64,000 bases of DNA from CAIOYC01 sp965277345 (GCA_965277345.1 CBDICI010000003.1:248001-312000); one strand, 5' to 3'; shown: positions 54,355 through 64,000, numbered from the stretch's first letter. The notes: generated by a model from the letters alone, not told the origin. Numbers and translations are program-made.

Positions 54355-54569
54355 CGGGGCAGGCTACCGATTTCCTGTGACAGCTCGGTGTCGCGGCCCA
54401 TTGTGGGTATCTGCCGCTGTTCGGCGCGACAATTTACTTGGATCAGAGAAAATGGGTGGGTCTGGGGCGATGAAATCGGGTCTGGGAGGCGGGTTTTACT
54501 TGCCTCCAAGCAAGACTCCAATAAAAGCCTTATGAAGGCGGGCATGGAGCGCGTCGAGGGAGCTGATGC

Positions 54570-55007
54570 ATGAACGATCGAACGATCGAAATGACCACCG
54601 ATATCGTCGCCAGCTATGTAACGGGTAACAAGCTCAATCCGGAAGATTTGCCTGCGCTGATCCGCTCTGTATTCACGTCGCTGTCGAATGTTGAGGCGCC
54701 GGTCGACGCCGCCCCGACGCAGGAGAAGATGACCGCCGCCCAGATCAAGAAGTCGATCCGCGCCGACGGTCTGGTCAGCTTCGAGGATGGCAAGACCTAT
54801 CAGACCCTGAAGCGGCATCTGTCCAAGCGCGGCATGACACTGGCGGAATACAAGGACAAGTGGGGCCTGCCGAACGACTATCCCACCACGGCGCCGAGCT
54901 ATTCGGCGAGGCGTTCGGAGATGGCCAAGTCGCTCGGGCTCGGCAGCATGACCCGCAGGACGACCACCGGAGCCAAGCCCGGCCCCAAGGCCAAGGCCAA
55001 GAAATAG
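54570..55007 (+). CDS. MucR/Ros-family transcriptional regulator lacking zinc ligands
   Basis: A 145-residue H-NS-like regulator. The MucR core SIRADGLVSFEDGKTYQTLK, RHLSKRGMTLAEYKDKWGLP, and YPTTAPSYSARRSEMAKSLGLG is complete. The positions that hold Cys-Cys-His-His in Ros are Ser, Asp, His and Gly here. Caulobacter MucR1/MucR2 show the same loss and act in cell-cycle control together with SciP/CtrA. The C-terminal tail is Lys/Pro-rich. It converges on HU across a shared terminator. Confidence 0.9.
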   Translation: MNDRTIEMTTDIVASYVTGNKLNPEDLPALIRSVFTSLSNVEAPVDAAPTQEKMTAAQIKKSIRADGLVSFEDGKTYQTLKRHLSKRGMTLAEYKDKWGLPNDYPTTAPSYSARRSEMAKSLGLGSMTRRTTTGAKPGPKAKAKK

Positions 55008-55014
55008 CTGCCAT

Positions 55015-55046
55015 CCGAGGCGCCCGGCATGGGCCGGACGCCTCGG
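55015..55046. terminator. Bidirectional hairpin between mucR and HU genes
   Basis: CCGAGGCG-C-CCGGC pairs with GCCGG-A-CGCCTCGG (13 bp, one mismatch). It lies between the two convergent stops, 8 bp after the mucR stop and 7 bp from the HU stop. Confidence 0.7.
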
Positions 55047-55052
55047 GGGGAC

Positions 55053-55328
55053 TCAAACCAGGGCGTCTTTCAGCGCCTTGGCCGGCTGGAACGCCAGCTT
55101 CTTGGACGCGGCGATCTGGATGGTTGCGCCCGTGGAGGGATTGCGACCGGTACGGGCAGGCTTGTCCTGCACCTTGAACTTGCCGAACCCCGGCAGGGAG
55201 ACTTCCTCACCCTTCACCGCGGCGTCCTTGATGGCGCCGAACACGCTCTCCACCAAAGCCTTGGCTTGCGCCTTGGTGATCTTGGCGTCGGTCGTGGCGA
55301 CGTGGTCAACGAGATCAGTGATATTCAT
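55053..55328 (-). CDS. DNA-binding protein HU
   Basis: A 91-residue HU/IHF-fold protein starting MNITDLVDHVATTDAKITKAQ, with the beta-arm signature GFGKFKVQDKPARTGRNPSTGATI. It binds and bends DNA without strong sequence preference and compacts the nucleoid. It is monocistronic, and the start codon was chosen by alignment to the usual HU N-terminus. Confidence 0.96.
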   Translation of the reverse strand: MNITDLVDHVATTDAKITKAQAKALVESVFGAIKDAAVKGEEVSLPGFGKFKVQDKPARTGRNPSTGATIQIAASKKLAFQPAKALKDALV

Positions 55329-55438
55329 ACCTGGGATCCTTGATGCGGAAGTTCTGGTTAGGGTGAGTCGAAGCCTGACGGGAATGGAAGTCTTGCAGGC
55401 ATCCAGGCTACAGTCCCGCGTATAACTGCACGGGGTCA

Positions 55439-56656
55439 ATGGCTTTTCCTGCAACACCTCTCAGGTTCGGTCCAGCCCAGGCGCGCCGGATCGCCATCGC
55501 GGCGCAGGCGTTGAACGCCCCGCGGCCGTCCGGCGATATCGGCACACGCCAGATCCAGCGGTCGATCCGCCGCCTTGGCCTGCTGCAGATGGATTCCGTC
55601 AACGTGCTGACGAGAATGCACTATCTGCCCCTGTTCTCCCGGCTGGGCGACTATCCCCGGGGCCTGCTGGAGGCGGCCGCGTGGGGGCGGCGGCGCGACC
55701 GGCGCCTGTTTGAATACTGGGCGCACGAGGCCTCCCTCCTGCCGCTGGAGCTGCACCCCCTGCTCCGTTGGCGGATGGCGCGCGCGGAGCGGGGCGAGGA
55801 GGTTTGGGGCCGGATCAAGCCCTATGCGGGCGTGCGCCGGGCCGAAGCCGAGCAGCTGGCGCGGCGAATCGAAGCCGAGGGATCGCTCGCCGCCTCCGAT
55901 ATCGCCGCGGCCAGGGGCTCGGGCGGCTGGTGGGGCTGGAGCGACGCCAAGAGCGCGCTGGAGTGGCTGTTCTGGTCCGGCCGCATCACCACCACCACGC
56001 GCCGCGCCAACTTCGAGCGGGTCTATGACCTGACCGAACGGGTGCTGCCGGCGGCGATCCTGGGGGCGCCGACGCCGGACGAGGCCACCGCCCAGCGAGA
56101 GCTTCTGGCCATCGCCGCTCGCGCGCTCGGCGTGGCGACGGTGAAGGACCTGCGCGACTATTTCCGCCTGTCGCCGGAAGACGCCAAGCCGCGCGTGGCG
56201 GAGCTGGTGGAGGCCGGACGGCTGATTCCCGTGGTGGTGGAGGGCTGGAGCCAGCCCCCCCTTCTGCACCCCGAAGCGGCGCGGCCGCGCAGGGTGCAGG
56301 CCCGGGCCCTGCTGGCGCCGTTCGATCCGTTGATCTGGGAGCGCGCTCGCACCGAACGGCTGTTCGGCGTGCGCTATCGCATCGAGATCTACACCCCGGC
56401 GCACCGGCGGTCGCACGGCTATTACGTGCTGCCGTTCCTGCTGGACGACGCCCTGGTGGCGCGGGTGGATTTGAAGTCGGAGCGGGCTGCGGGCGTGCTG
56501 CGCGTCCAGGCCGCGCACGCCGAACCCTGGGCGCCGCCGCAGACGGCGGAGCGGCTGGCCGGTGAGCTTCACCGCATGGCGCGCTGGCTGGGGTTGGACG
56601 TCGTTGAGGTGGCGCAAAAGGGCGACCTCGCCGAGCGGCTTCGCCAGACGGTTTAA
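55439..56656 (+). CDS. AlkX/YcaQ-like DNA glycosylase (winged-helix, HTH_42)
   Basis: A 405-residue protein with the catalytic QxD motif in RRLGLLQMDSVNVLTRMHYL (Q, then D two residues later). The wing-helix segments SGRITTTTRRANFERVYDLTE and the C-terminal YYVLPFLLDDALVARVDLKS are conserved in YcaQ-type enzymes. These open interstrand crosslinks and remove bulky N7-alkylguanines. Its stop is 6 bp from the convergent penicillin-binding protein stop. Confidence 0.9.
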   Translation: MAFPATPLRFGPAQARRIAIAAQALNAPRPSGDIGTRQIQRSIRRLGLLQMDSVNVLTRMHYLPLFSRLGDYPRGLLEAAAWGRRRDRRLFEYWAHEASLLPLELHPLLRWRMARAERGEEVWGRIKPYAGVRRAEAEQLARRIEAEGSLAASDIAAARGSGGWWGWSDAKSALEWLFWSGRITTTTRRANFERVYDLTERVLPAAILGAPTPDEATAQRELLAIAARALGVATVKDLRDYFRLSPEDAKPRVAELVEAGRLIPVVVEGWSQPPLLHPEAARPRRVQARALLAPFDPLIWERARTERLFGVRYRIEIYTPAHRRSHGYYVLPFLLDDALVARVDLKSERAAGVLRVQAAHAEPWAPPQTAERLAGELHRMARWLGLDVVEVAQKGDLAERLRQTV

Positions 56657-56662
56657 TGTGCG

Positions 56663-58576
56663 TTAACGCAGTCGGGGACTGGGCGCCCTGTAGTGAACGC
56701 CGTCATCCTGACGGACCGTCGACGGGGTCGGCGGCGTCGGGGTGGAGCGATCCGTGAGCAGTGCGCGCACCGGGTCATCGGCCCCCGGCGCCACAGGTGT
56801 GTTGGAGGCCGGGGTGACCGCCGGCTCGATCGGCGTCGGGGGCGCGGGCGCCGCGGGGCCGGCCGGAATGGCGCCGGCGCCGGAACGGGGCAGGGCGGCC
56901 ACCATGAAGCCACGCCACACCCGCGCCGCCGACCCGCCCCCGGCCAGATGCGGCACCGGCCGGGCGTCGTCCTTGCCGACCCAGGCGCAGGCGGTGAAGT
57001 TGCCGGAAAAGCCGCAGAACCAGGCGTCCTTGCCCTCGGTGGTGGTGCCGGTCTTGCCGGCGACGTCATAGCCACGGATGGCGGCGCCCGTGCCGGTGCC
57101 GGCGGTCACCACCGCGCGCAGCATCCGGTCCATTTCGCCGAGCGCCGGGTTGCCGATCACCTGCGGCTGCGGGTCCGGCTGGTGGCGGAACAGCACCCGG
57201 CCGGACCCGGTGCGGATACGCTCCACCCCATAGGGGACCACGCGCCGACCGCCGTTGGAGAAGGCGTCATAGGCCGCCGCCATCTCGATCGGCCGCACTT
57301 CCGATGTCCCGAGCGCCATGGCGGGGTCGGGACTGATCGGGGTGTTGATGCCGAGCCGGTGCGCCGTCGCCGCCACCCGGTCGCGCCCCACCTCGTCGGC
57401 CAGGCGGGCGGCGACGGTGTTGACCGATCTGGCCAGCGCCGTCTCCAGCGTGATCGGCCCCAGAAAGGCGTTGTCGTGGTTGCGGGGCGACCAGCCATTG
57501 ATCGTCACCGGCTCGTCCGTCACCTGCACGTCCGGCGTGCGGCCCTGCTCCATGGCGGTGAGATAGACGAAGGACTTCCAGGACGATCCGGCCTGGCGAT
57601 GGCCGTTGGTGGCGCGGTTGAACGGGCTGGCGGCATAGTCCGACCCGCCCACCATGGCCCGCACCCGGCCTTCGCCGTCCAGCGCCACCAGCGCGGCCTC
57701 CTCGCCCTTGGTGCGGTCGGTCTCCACCACGGTGGACAGCGCCGATGCGCCCTCCTGCTCCATCTTCAGGTCGAGCGTGGTCTCCACCACCAGGTCGGTG
57801 CTGTAGCCGCCGATGTCGCGTCGCACCTGCGGGTCCAGCCAGTCGACGAAATACTGGGCGGGGAGGGCGGGGTCGGTCTCGTACACGCGAGGACGGCCGG
57901 CCAGGGCGTGGGCGTGCTCGGCCGCGGTGATGGCGCCGGTCTCCACCATGGCGGCCAGCACCAGCCGGGTGCGCTCATCCGACCGCTCCGGCTGCTCCAC
58001 CGGACTGTAGCCGGCGGGGTTCTTCAGGACGCCGGCCAGGGTCGCCGCCTCGCGCACGGTCAGCCTCTCGGCCGGCTTGTTGAAGAAGCGGCGGCTGGCC
58101 GCCTCGATCCCATAGGCGCCGGAGCCGAAATAGACCCGGCTGAGATAGAGCGACAGGATCTGCTTCTTGCTGAACTTCTGTTCGATCTGCACCGCATAGA
58201 CCAGTTCCTGCGCCTTGCGCTCCATGGTCTGTTCGGGGCTGAGGAACAGGTTGCGCGCCAGTTGCTGGGTGATGGTGGAGGCGCCCTGGGCGGGGCGGCC
58301 TGTGACCATGTCCTTCATGAAGGCCCGCGCCATGCCGAACGCGTCGAAGCCGGTGTGTTCGTAGAACCGCCGGTCCTCGATGGCGACGAAGGCGGCCGGC
58401 ACGTAGGGAGGCAGGCGGTCGAGATCGACGGGCGGCGGCACGTGCCCGCCCCGCACGCCGATGGGTATGCCGGCGCGGTCCACATAGGTGATCTGCGGGT
58501 CGCGCCGGATTTCCGGCAGCGCGCCGGGCGTGGTGAAGATCGAGGCGGCCAGGGCCAGGGACAGCACGAACGACAC
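56663..58576 (-). CDS. Class A penicillin-binding protein (PBP1A family)
   Basis: A 637-residue bifunctional peptidoglycan synthase. A short N-terminal membrane segment (residues 2-18) leads to the GT51 domain with catalytic Glu in AIEDRRFYEHTGFD (E67) and GASTITQQLARNLFL. The transpeptidase domain follows, with SSWK (in RQAGSSWKSFVYL), a Ser-Val-Asn triad (LARSVNTVAAR) and AGKTGTT. The C-terminus is Pro/Ala-rich. The start is GTG 58576; an in-frame stop lies just upstream. Confidence 0.93.
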   Translation of the reverse strand: MSFVLSLALAASIFTTPGALPEIRRDPQITYVDRAGIPIGVRGGHVPPPVDLDRLPPYVPAAFVAIEDRRFYEHTGFDAFGMARAFMKDMVTGRPAQGASTITQQLARNLFLSPEQTMERKAQELVYAVQIEQKFSKKQILSLYLSRVYFGSGAYGIEAASRRFFNKPAERLTVREAATLAGVLKNPAGYSPVEQPERSDERTRLVLAAMVETGAITAAEHAHALAGRPRVYETDPALPAQYFVDWLDPQVRRDIGGYSTDLVVETTLDLKMEQEGASALSTVVETDRTKGEEAALVALDGEGRVRAMVGGSDYAASPFNRATNGHRQAGSSWKSFVYLTAMEQGRTPDVQVTDEPVTINGWSPRNHDNAFLGPITLETALARSVNTVAARLADEVGRDRVAATAHRLGINTPISPDPAMALGTSEVRPIEMAAAYDAFSNGGRRVVPYGVERIRTGSGRVLFRHQPDPQPQVIGNPALGEMDRMLRAVVTAGTGTGAAIRGYDVAGKTGTTTEGKDAWFCGFSGNFTACAWVGKDDARPVPHLAGGGSAARVWRGFMVAALPRSGAGAIPAGPAAPAPPTPIEPAVTPASNTPVAPGADDPVRALLTDRSTPTPPTPSTVRQDDGVHYRAPSPRLR

Positions 58577-58730
58577 TCCACAACCGGGTCAGCCCCCCGC
58601 CGCCCCGGTCCGTTCTCCGCCTCCTGCGCCGCGATGCAATATAATTCGGGGTAATGCGGCGGTGCATGTGGTCGCGGCGGGACCTTAGGGTGCTTGATCC
58701 CGGCCCCCTGCCGCGCCAGATAGCTTGGCC

Positions 58731-59707
<977 letters not shown>

Positions 59708-59711
<4 letters not shown>

Positions 59712-60481
59712 CCCTGCCGGTGAACCTCTACGGCGTGCGCGCCATCTACGTGTTCGAACTGTCGCGCTGGTTTCGCACCCTCGGCCAGAGCATCCTGGCG
59801 CCGGTGATCTCCACGGCGCTGTATTTCGTCGTGTTCGGCTCGGCAATCGGCTCGCACATGGCCCCCATCGGCGGGGTCAGCTACGGCGCCTTCATCGTGC
59901 CGGGGCTGCTCATGCTGAGCGTGCTGACCGAGAGCCTGTCCAACGCGTCCTTCGGCATCTACATGCCCAAATGGGCGGGGACGATCTATGAGCTCCTGTC
60001 CGCCCCGGTGTCGTGGATCGAGGCGGTGATCGGCTATGTGGGCGCTGCGGCCACCAAGTCGGTGCTGCTCGGTCTGATCATTCTGGTCACCGCGCGGCTG
60101 TTCGTGCCGTTCACCATCGTCCATCCGGTGTGGATGGCCAGCTTCCTGATCCTCACCTCGCTCACCTTCAGCCTGTTCGGCTTCATCATCGGGGTGTGGG
60201 CCGACGGGTTCGAGAAGCTGCAGATCGTGCCGACCCTGATCATCACCCCGCTGACCTTCCTGGGCGGCAGCTTCTATTCCATCAGCATGTTGCCGCCGAT
60301 CTGGCGGAAGATCACCCTGTTCAACCCGGTGGTCTACCTCGTCTCCGGCTTCCGCTGGAGCTTCTACGGCCACTCCGACGTGGGCGTCGGCATAAGCCTC
60401 GGCGCTACCCTGTTCTTTATGCTGCTGTGCCTCGGCGTCATCGGCTGGATCTTCAAGACGGGGTATCGGCTGAAGAGCTGA
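59708..60481 (+). CDS. ABC-2 type transporter permease
   Basis: A 257-residue permease with six membrane segments and the NodJ/YadH-like signature GGVSYGAFIVPGLLMLSVLT, then LTFLGGSFYSISMLPPIWRK and FNPVVYLVSGFRW. It is co-translated with the preceding ATPase. The substrate is unknown, probably a lipid-linked glycan or a drug. Confidence 0.92.
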
Positions 60482-60926
60482 GGGTGACGCCGGCCCGCCT
60501 CCTTGCTCGGCGAAGGGGTTGGATAACCGACGCCGGAATGTCCAACCGGAGTCCAGCCGTGTCTAGGCCTGCACCCCCAATCTCGGGTGCAGAGGGCGCA
60601 GGACGAGAACGCTTGCTATCACAAACGGTCCGCGATGGATGGATCCGACAAAACCCGATTTGTCCAGTTGTCCAACAAAAGCGGGGATAGGTGCGCCTCT
60701 CCCACGGTCCCCTGTCATCTCTCCCCCTGTCATCCCGGACGGCCCGGAACGGACCGAGCCGGCACCCGGAACGGCGCCTCAATCCGCTCTGGGTCCCGGC
60801 TCTACGCTGCGCTTCTGCCGGCATGACAGAGATTGAGGGCCAACGGCGGACGGGCATCTAAGCCAGTATCGCACCGTCCGGAAGGCCGGGGACCAAATCT
60901 GCGGACTACCGGCCTGGGGTAGCGCC
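60482..60926. other. Gene-free region after the ABC exporter
   Basis: 445 bp with no supported gene. Its right half is a REP-like element (60727-60829). Confidence 0.6.
60727..60829. repeat. REP-like intergenic element
   Basis: 103 bp bounded by CTGTCATCCCGG and its near-complement CCGGCATGACAG. The interior contains further pairing pieces (GACGGCCCGG, GGGTCCCGGC). Elements with TCATCCCGG ends are common between genes in alphaproteobacteria. Confidence 0.6.
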
Positions 60927-61718
60927 CTATACCCCCAGCCCGGACGCCACGATGCCGCCGTCTACGGTGAGGGTCGTGCCCACCACGTAGTCGCCGGCGC
61001 GGGAGGCGAGGAAGATGGCCGGGCCGGCCATGTCTTCCGGCTCGCCGACGCGGGCATAGGGGATGCGCCTGGCGATCTCCTCGCCGTGGTCTCTGGCGGC
61101 GGTGTTCATGTCCGAGGGGAAGGCGCCGGGGCAGAGCGCGGTCATGACGATATTGTCGCCGATCAGGGTGGCGGCCAGCCGGCGGGTGAGGTGGATCAGC
61201 GCCGCCTTGGAGGCATGATAGGAATAGGTCTCCTGCGGGTTCGGTCGCTGGCCGTCGATGGAGGCGATATTGATCACCTTGGAGGGCTTGTCGAACGTCC
61301 CGGCCGCCTTCAGCGCGCCGTGCAGGGCCTGGGTGAGGTAGAAGGGCGACTTGACGTTCAGGTTCATCACCTTGTCCCAGCCGTTCTCCGGGAAGGCGTC
61401 GAAGGGGGCCAGCCAGGCGGCGCCCGCATTGTTGACCAGAATATCCAGTTTGCCGCCCTCGCGCCGGGCGATCTCCGCCGCCAGCGCCTTGCAGCCCTCC
61501 ACGGTGGAGACGTCGATGGGGATGGAGATGCACCGGCCACCGGTGCGCTGGCTCAACTCTTCGGCGGTGGCGTCGCAGGGGCCGGCCTTACGGGCGGAGA
61601 TGTAGACCGTCTTGGCCCCGTGCAGCAGGAAGCCTTCGGCGATCATCTTGCCGATACCGCGCGAGCCGCCGGTGACCAGCGCGGTGCGCCCCTCCAGCGA
61701 GAACATGTCCGTGCGCAT
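60927..61718 (-). CDS. SDR family oxidoreductase
   Basis: A 263-residue short-chain dehydrogenase. It has the cofactor motif TGGSRGIGKMIAEGF, NNAG (ILVNNAGAAW), catalytic Ser region INIASIDG, and Tyr/Lys in YSYHASKAAL. The Arg two residues into the glycine motif favours NADP(H). The C-terminus has DGGIVASGLGV. Similar proteins reduce hydrophobic ketones, but the substrate is unknown. Confidence 0.93.
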   Translation of the reverse strand: MRTDMFSLEGRTALVTGGSRGIGKMIAEGFLLHGAKTVYISARKAGPCDATAEELSQRTGGRCISIPIDVSTVEGCKALAAEIARREGGKLDILVNNAGAAWLAPFDAFPENGWDKVMNLNVKSPFYLTQALHGALKAAGTFDKPSKVINIASIDGQRPNPQETYSYHASKAALIHLTRRLAATLIGDNIVMTALCPGAFPSDMNTAARDHGEEIARRIPYARVGEPEDMAGPAIFLASRAGDYVVGTTLTVDGGIVASGLGV

Positions 61719-61802
61719 ATTGCCGTTCCTTCTACTGTGGAGGGCGAGCCTACGGCTTGGGAAGGGCGGCGACTAGAAGGGAGTTCGGGCGTCCGGCAGA
61801 CC

Positions 61803-61902
61803 CCTGATCGGTTCAGATTGAGCCGTGAATCAGGGTCTACATTTTGAATTTAGAGCCTGATTCACGTTCGGATGAGTCCATCCGAAACGATCATGCTTTA
61901 GG
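61803..61902. repeat. Dispersed double-hairpin repeat, copy 2 (diverged)
   Basis: The same order of motifs as at 38501: CCTGATCGG...GAGCCGTGAATCAGGGTCTACA, then TTTAGAGC, TTCGGATGAGTCCATCCGAA and GATCATGCTTTA. The second stem is weakened by several changes in its left arm (CTGATTCACG). Confidence 0.75.
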
Positions 61903-61916
61903 TCCGCAATGCGCGG

Positions 61917-62228
61917 CTAGACGGCGGCGGAACTCCGGGGGTGTCCGGCGGGCGCGGCGGTCAAGGCGATGCCCAGCGCCCTCATCACGGCGATGGTGGT
62001 CTTCAGGGTCGGATTGCCATTGGCGCTGAACGAGCGATAAAGCTGCTCGCGCGACAGGCCGGTCTCCCTTGCGATCTGCGTCATGCCCTTCGCCCGCGCC
62101 ACCACGCCGACGGCGTGGGCGATATAGGCGCCGTCCTCGGTCTTGAAGGCTTCCTCCATGAAACCGGCGATGGCGTCCGGAGAGGTCAGGCCTTCGGCCG
62201 GGTCAAAGGGCGTCAGTTTTTCCACCAT
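61917..62228 (-). CDS. Antitoxin of a HigBA-like addiction module
   Basis: A 103-residue DNA-binding antidote. The helix-turn-helix is visible as MTQIARETGLSREQLYRSFS, followed by NPTLKTTIAVMRALGIAL. The start at 62228 lies inside the toxin gene end (26-bp overlap), as is usual for this family. The toxin gene itself is frameshifted, so this may now be an orphan antitoxin. Confidence 0.85.
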   Translation of the reverse strand: MVEKLTPFDPAEGLTSPDAIAGFMEEAFKTEDGAYIAHAVGVVARAKGMTQIARETGLSREQLYRSFSANGNPTLKTTIAVMRALGIALTAAPAGHPRSSAAV

Positions 62229-62527
62229 CCTGCTCGCTCCATAGTTCGGCCAGGCGTTTAGCCCGCCTGATGTCCCTGGTCTGGCTACCCTTGTCGCCAC
62301 CACAGAGAAGAACGATCAGGGTGTTCCCGCGTGATTGGAAATAGACCCTGTAGCCGGGGCCATGGTGGATGCGCAGTTCACTGATTCCGTGGCCGACCGG
62401 TTGGACATCGCCCATATGGCCGTAGGCCAGCCGGTCCAGGCGCGCGAGGATGATACCGAGCGCGCGCTCATCCTTCAGCCCCCGTCCACCATTTCCGGAA
62501 CGTCTCCGTCTGCTTCAGTTCGATCAT
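62203..62527 (-). pseudogene. RelE/HigB-like toxin, inactivated by one extra base
   Basis: From ATG 62527 the frame reads MIELKQTETFRKWWTG and then hits a TGA after a run of five G (C run at 62479-62483 on the plus strand). With four G it would continue LKDERALGIILARLDRLAYG and GISELRIHHGPGYRVYFQSR, on to LLCGGDKGSQTRDIRRAKRL and the stop at 62203. That is a full 107-residue addiction-module killer protein. The toxin ribonuclease is therefore not made, unless the extra G is a sequencing error. Confidence 0.85.
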
Positions 62528-62596
62528 ATGTAGTCTATAAACGACGCATGATCAAGGTGGGTGGCCCACGTTCGCGACGGAAAAGCGCCACGCGGA

Positions 62597-64000
62597 CTAC
62601 ATCGGCGCCAAAATCGCGTCCAGTGAACCCTCGCCCGTCCCAATCTTCTCCAGGTGGGGGTATTTCAGCCCCTCGTGCCAGTCGATCTTCACGGTGCGGA
62701 AGTGGTTGTTGATCTTCACCAGAAGCTCGATCGGCTCGCGCGTCCCCCTGGCGGCGATCACCGCCTGGCGCAGCAGGTCGGCGTCGTAGTTCAGCCCGTT
62801 GACGGCGATGAGCTGGGTATCGGCGGTAAGGCCGGCCCTGAAGGCGGGGCCCTCCCACTGCACGTCGCCGAGCTGGCCGTCCTTGCCCACGGAAAAGCCC
62901 AGCGAATACATGAAGTCCGCCCCGCCGCGCCGCGCGCCCGCCGCCTTGGCGAAGGCGGACTGCTGGTCGGTATAGACCAGGCGATAGCCGCCGCGCTTCA
63001 GCCCATCCAGCGGCGCGCCGGGGCCGTGGCCCTCCAGCCGGGTGCGCAGGAAGGTGGTCCAGTCGTAGGGCTCCACCGCGGTCAGCGCCCTCACCACATC
63101 TTCGAAGGTGTAGGTGTGGGTGATGAAGCTGCCGTCGTCCACGCCGAAGAACAGGCGGGCGAAGTCGGAGAGCGAGTGCTTGCCGCCCGACCGCTCGCGG
63201 ATCAGCGTATCGGCGTCGAGCCAGATCAGCTGGCCTTCGGAATAATAGTCCTCGCTGCGCTGCCAGGAGAGCCAGGACAACGGCCGCCTCTGGGAGACGA
63301 TGGGGTCGTTGGTGGTGTCGATCAGCGGCTTCCACGCACGCCCGACCCGGTGGTCGTAGGCGGCGGCGGTGAGGGCGATGGCGTCCAGCGTGTCCGCCTT
63401 GCTCATCAGGCCCGAGCGCGCGGCCAGCACATAGCCCCAATACTGGGTCTGGCCTTCATAGACCCAGAGCAGGCTGTCGCGCATCGGCACGTTGAAGGTG
63501 GGGGTCCAAAGGTCCGCGCCCCGGCGGAACTTGCCGTCCCAAGAGTGGGTGTATTCGTGGGAGAGGAGGTCGCGGCCCGCCGAGCCCTTGTCCCATTCGC
63601 GGAAATAGCCCGGGATGGTGCCGTCTTCCGACGACTGGTGATGCTCGAGCCCGTTGCCGCCCATCTTGTCGGACAGCGACAGCAGGAAGTCGTAGTGGTC
63701 GTAGTGGTGCGATCCGAAGTTCCGATAGGCCTGCTGCACCAGCTTCTTGTGCACGTCGATCTCGGCGGGCGTGGCCTCCACGTCCTCGGGCGAATCGCCG
63801 ATCACGTCCAGATGCACGGGGGCCGGGCCGCCGGGGTCGAGGTCGTAGCGCTTGTAGTACCGCCCGGCAATCAGCGGGCTGTCGGCGAAGGTGTTGAAGG
63901 TGGTGGTCCTGAACTGGACCGTCCCGCCGGCCTCCGACTCGGTCTCCAGCGCGGTGGCGTACTTCCAGCCCTCCGGCAGGCGGATCGAGGCCTTCACCTT
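62597..64000 (-). CDS. M61 family metallopeptidase, C-terminal part; runs off right edge
   Basis: 468 codons to the window edge. The zinc motif HEYTHSW (in LLSHEYTHSWDGKFRRG) with the downstream Glu in VYEGQTQYWG, and a C-terminal PDZ domain (WEGPAFRAGLTADTQLIAVNG), define glycyl aminopeptidase-type M61 enzymes. The N-terminal beta domain and any signal peptide lie beyond the edge. These are usually exported peptidases. Confidence 0.92.
   Translation of the reverse strand, partial: KVKASIRLPEGWKYATALETESEAGGTVQFRTTTFNTFADSPLIAGRYYKRYDLDPGGPAPVHLDVIGDSPEDVEATPAEIDVHKKLVQQAYRNFGSHHYDHYDFLLSLSDKMGGNGLEHHQSSEDGTIPGYFREWDKGSAGRDLLSHEYTHSWDGKFRRGADLWTPTFNVPMRDSLLWVYEGQTQYWGYVLAARSGLMSKADTLDAIALTAAAYDHRVGRAWKPLIDTTNDPIVSQRRPLSWLSWQRSEDYYSEGQLIWLDADTLIRERSGGKHSLSDFARLFFGVDDGSFITHTYTFEDVVRALTAVEPYDWTTFLRTRLEGHGPGAPLDGLKRGGYRLVYTDQQSAFAKAAGARRGGADFMYSLGFSVGKDGQLGDVQWEGPAFRAGLTADTQLIAVNGLNYDADLLRQAVIAARGTREPIELLVKINNHFRTVKIDWHEGLKYPHLEKIGTGEGSLDAILAPM

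Noticed and set aside
56659..56670. Palindrome TGCGTTAACGCA between convergent genes
   Set aside because: It overlaps the penicillin-binding protein stop codon, is only 12 bp long with no loop, and stands alone. It is probably chance.

Overview
The window is high-GC DNA from an alphaproteobacterium, most likely a member of Caulobacterales (Caulobacter/Phenylobacterium type). The evidence for this is an HfsE/PssY-like polyprenyl glycosylphosphotransferase at the left edge, a MucR regulator that lacks its zinc ligands, two TonB-dependent receptors, a DUF1800/DUF1501 secreted pair, and several large secreted peptidases. The taxonomic call is an inference from gene content; no rRNA is present.

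Layout. 1-917 is the 5' part of the glycosylphosphotransferase gene (minus strand), followed by tRNA-Ser(GCU). From about 1,125 to 20,860 lies an accessory island. Its left part is decayed: a serine recombinase with several frameshifts, a DUF2924 gene with a nonsense codon, an intact DUF3489 gene, a frameshifted DUF5681 gene and the 3' end of a DNA methylase. Its right part is a complete type I-C CRISPR-Cas locus (cas3, cas5, cas8c, cas7, cas4, cas1, cas2, leader) with an array of 81 identical 31-bp repeats and 80 spacers. An IS6-family element abuts the leader-distal end of the array and, on its other side, a remnant of the kdpB C-terminus.

The strongest unexpected signal is in the unusually long 365-bp gap between cas3 and cas5. 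It holds a solitary repeat-guide-repeat structure made of degenerate CRISPR repeats. Its guide matches a site upstream of a 32-codon ORF in the same gap: TTC PAM, positions 1-5 and 7-10 matched, position 6 mismatched. That ORF has a strong ribosome binding site and tandem rare codons (CGA CGA, ATA ATA). The arrangement is what is expected of a CreTA-type toxin-antitoxin RNA pair, or a CreR-type regulator, that makes the cell depend on its own Cascade. The cas3 and cas5 upstream regions also share a paired AGG(A)TCATT motif, which suggests joint control.

From 21.9 kb onward the DNA looks like ordinary chromosome. It holds a deacetylase / glycosyltransferase / methyltransferase / acyl-CoA dehydrogenase cluster of unknown product (21.9-25.4 kb); a GntR-controlled ABC exporter (25.6-27.8); secreted and detoxification genes (27.9-34.6); a LolD/FtsX-like ABC pair with a divergent arylesterase (34.6-38.5); two large exported peptidases (38.6-43.7); a TonB receptor and an unusual membrane hydrolase (44.2-48.6); an acid phosphatase plus TonB receptor (48.6-51.9); an OmpR-type two-component system (52.2-54.4); mucR and HU (54.6-55.3); an AlkX/YcaQ-like DNA glycosylase; a class A penicillin-binding protein; an ABC-2 exporter (58.7-60.5); an SDR; a toxin-antitoxin pair whose toxin is frameshifted; and the C-terminal part of an M61 peptidase running off the right edge. 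Two copies of a dispersed double-hairpin repeat (38.5 and 61.8 kb) and one REP-like element (60.7 kb) lie between genes.
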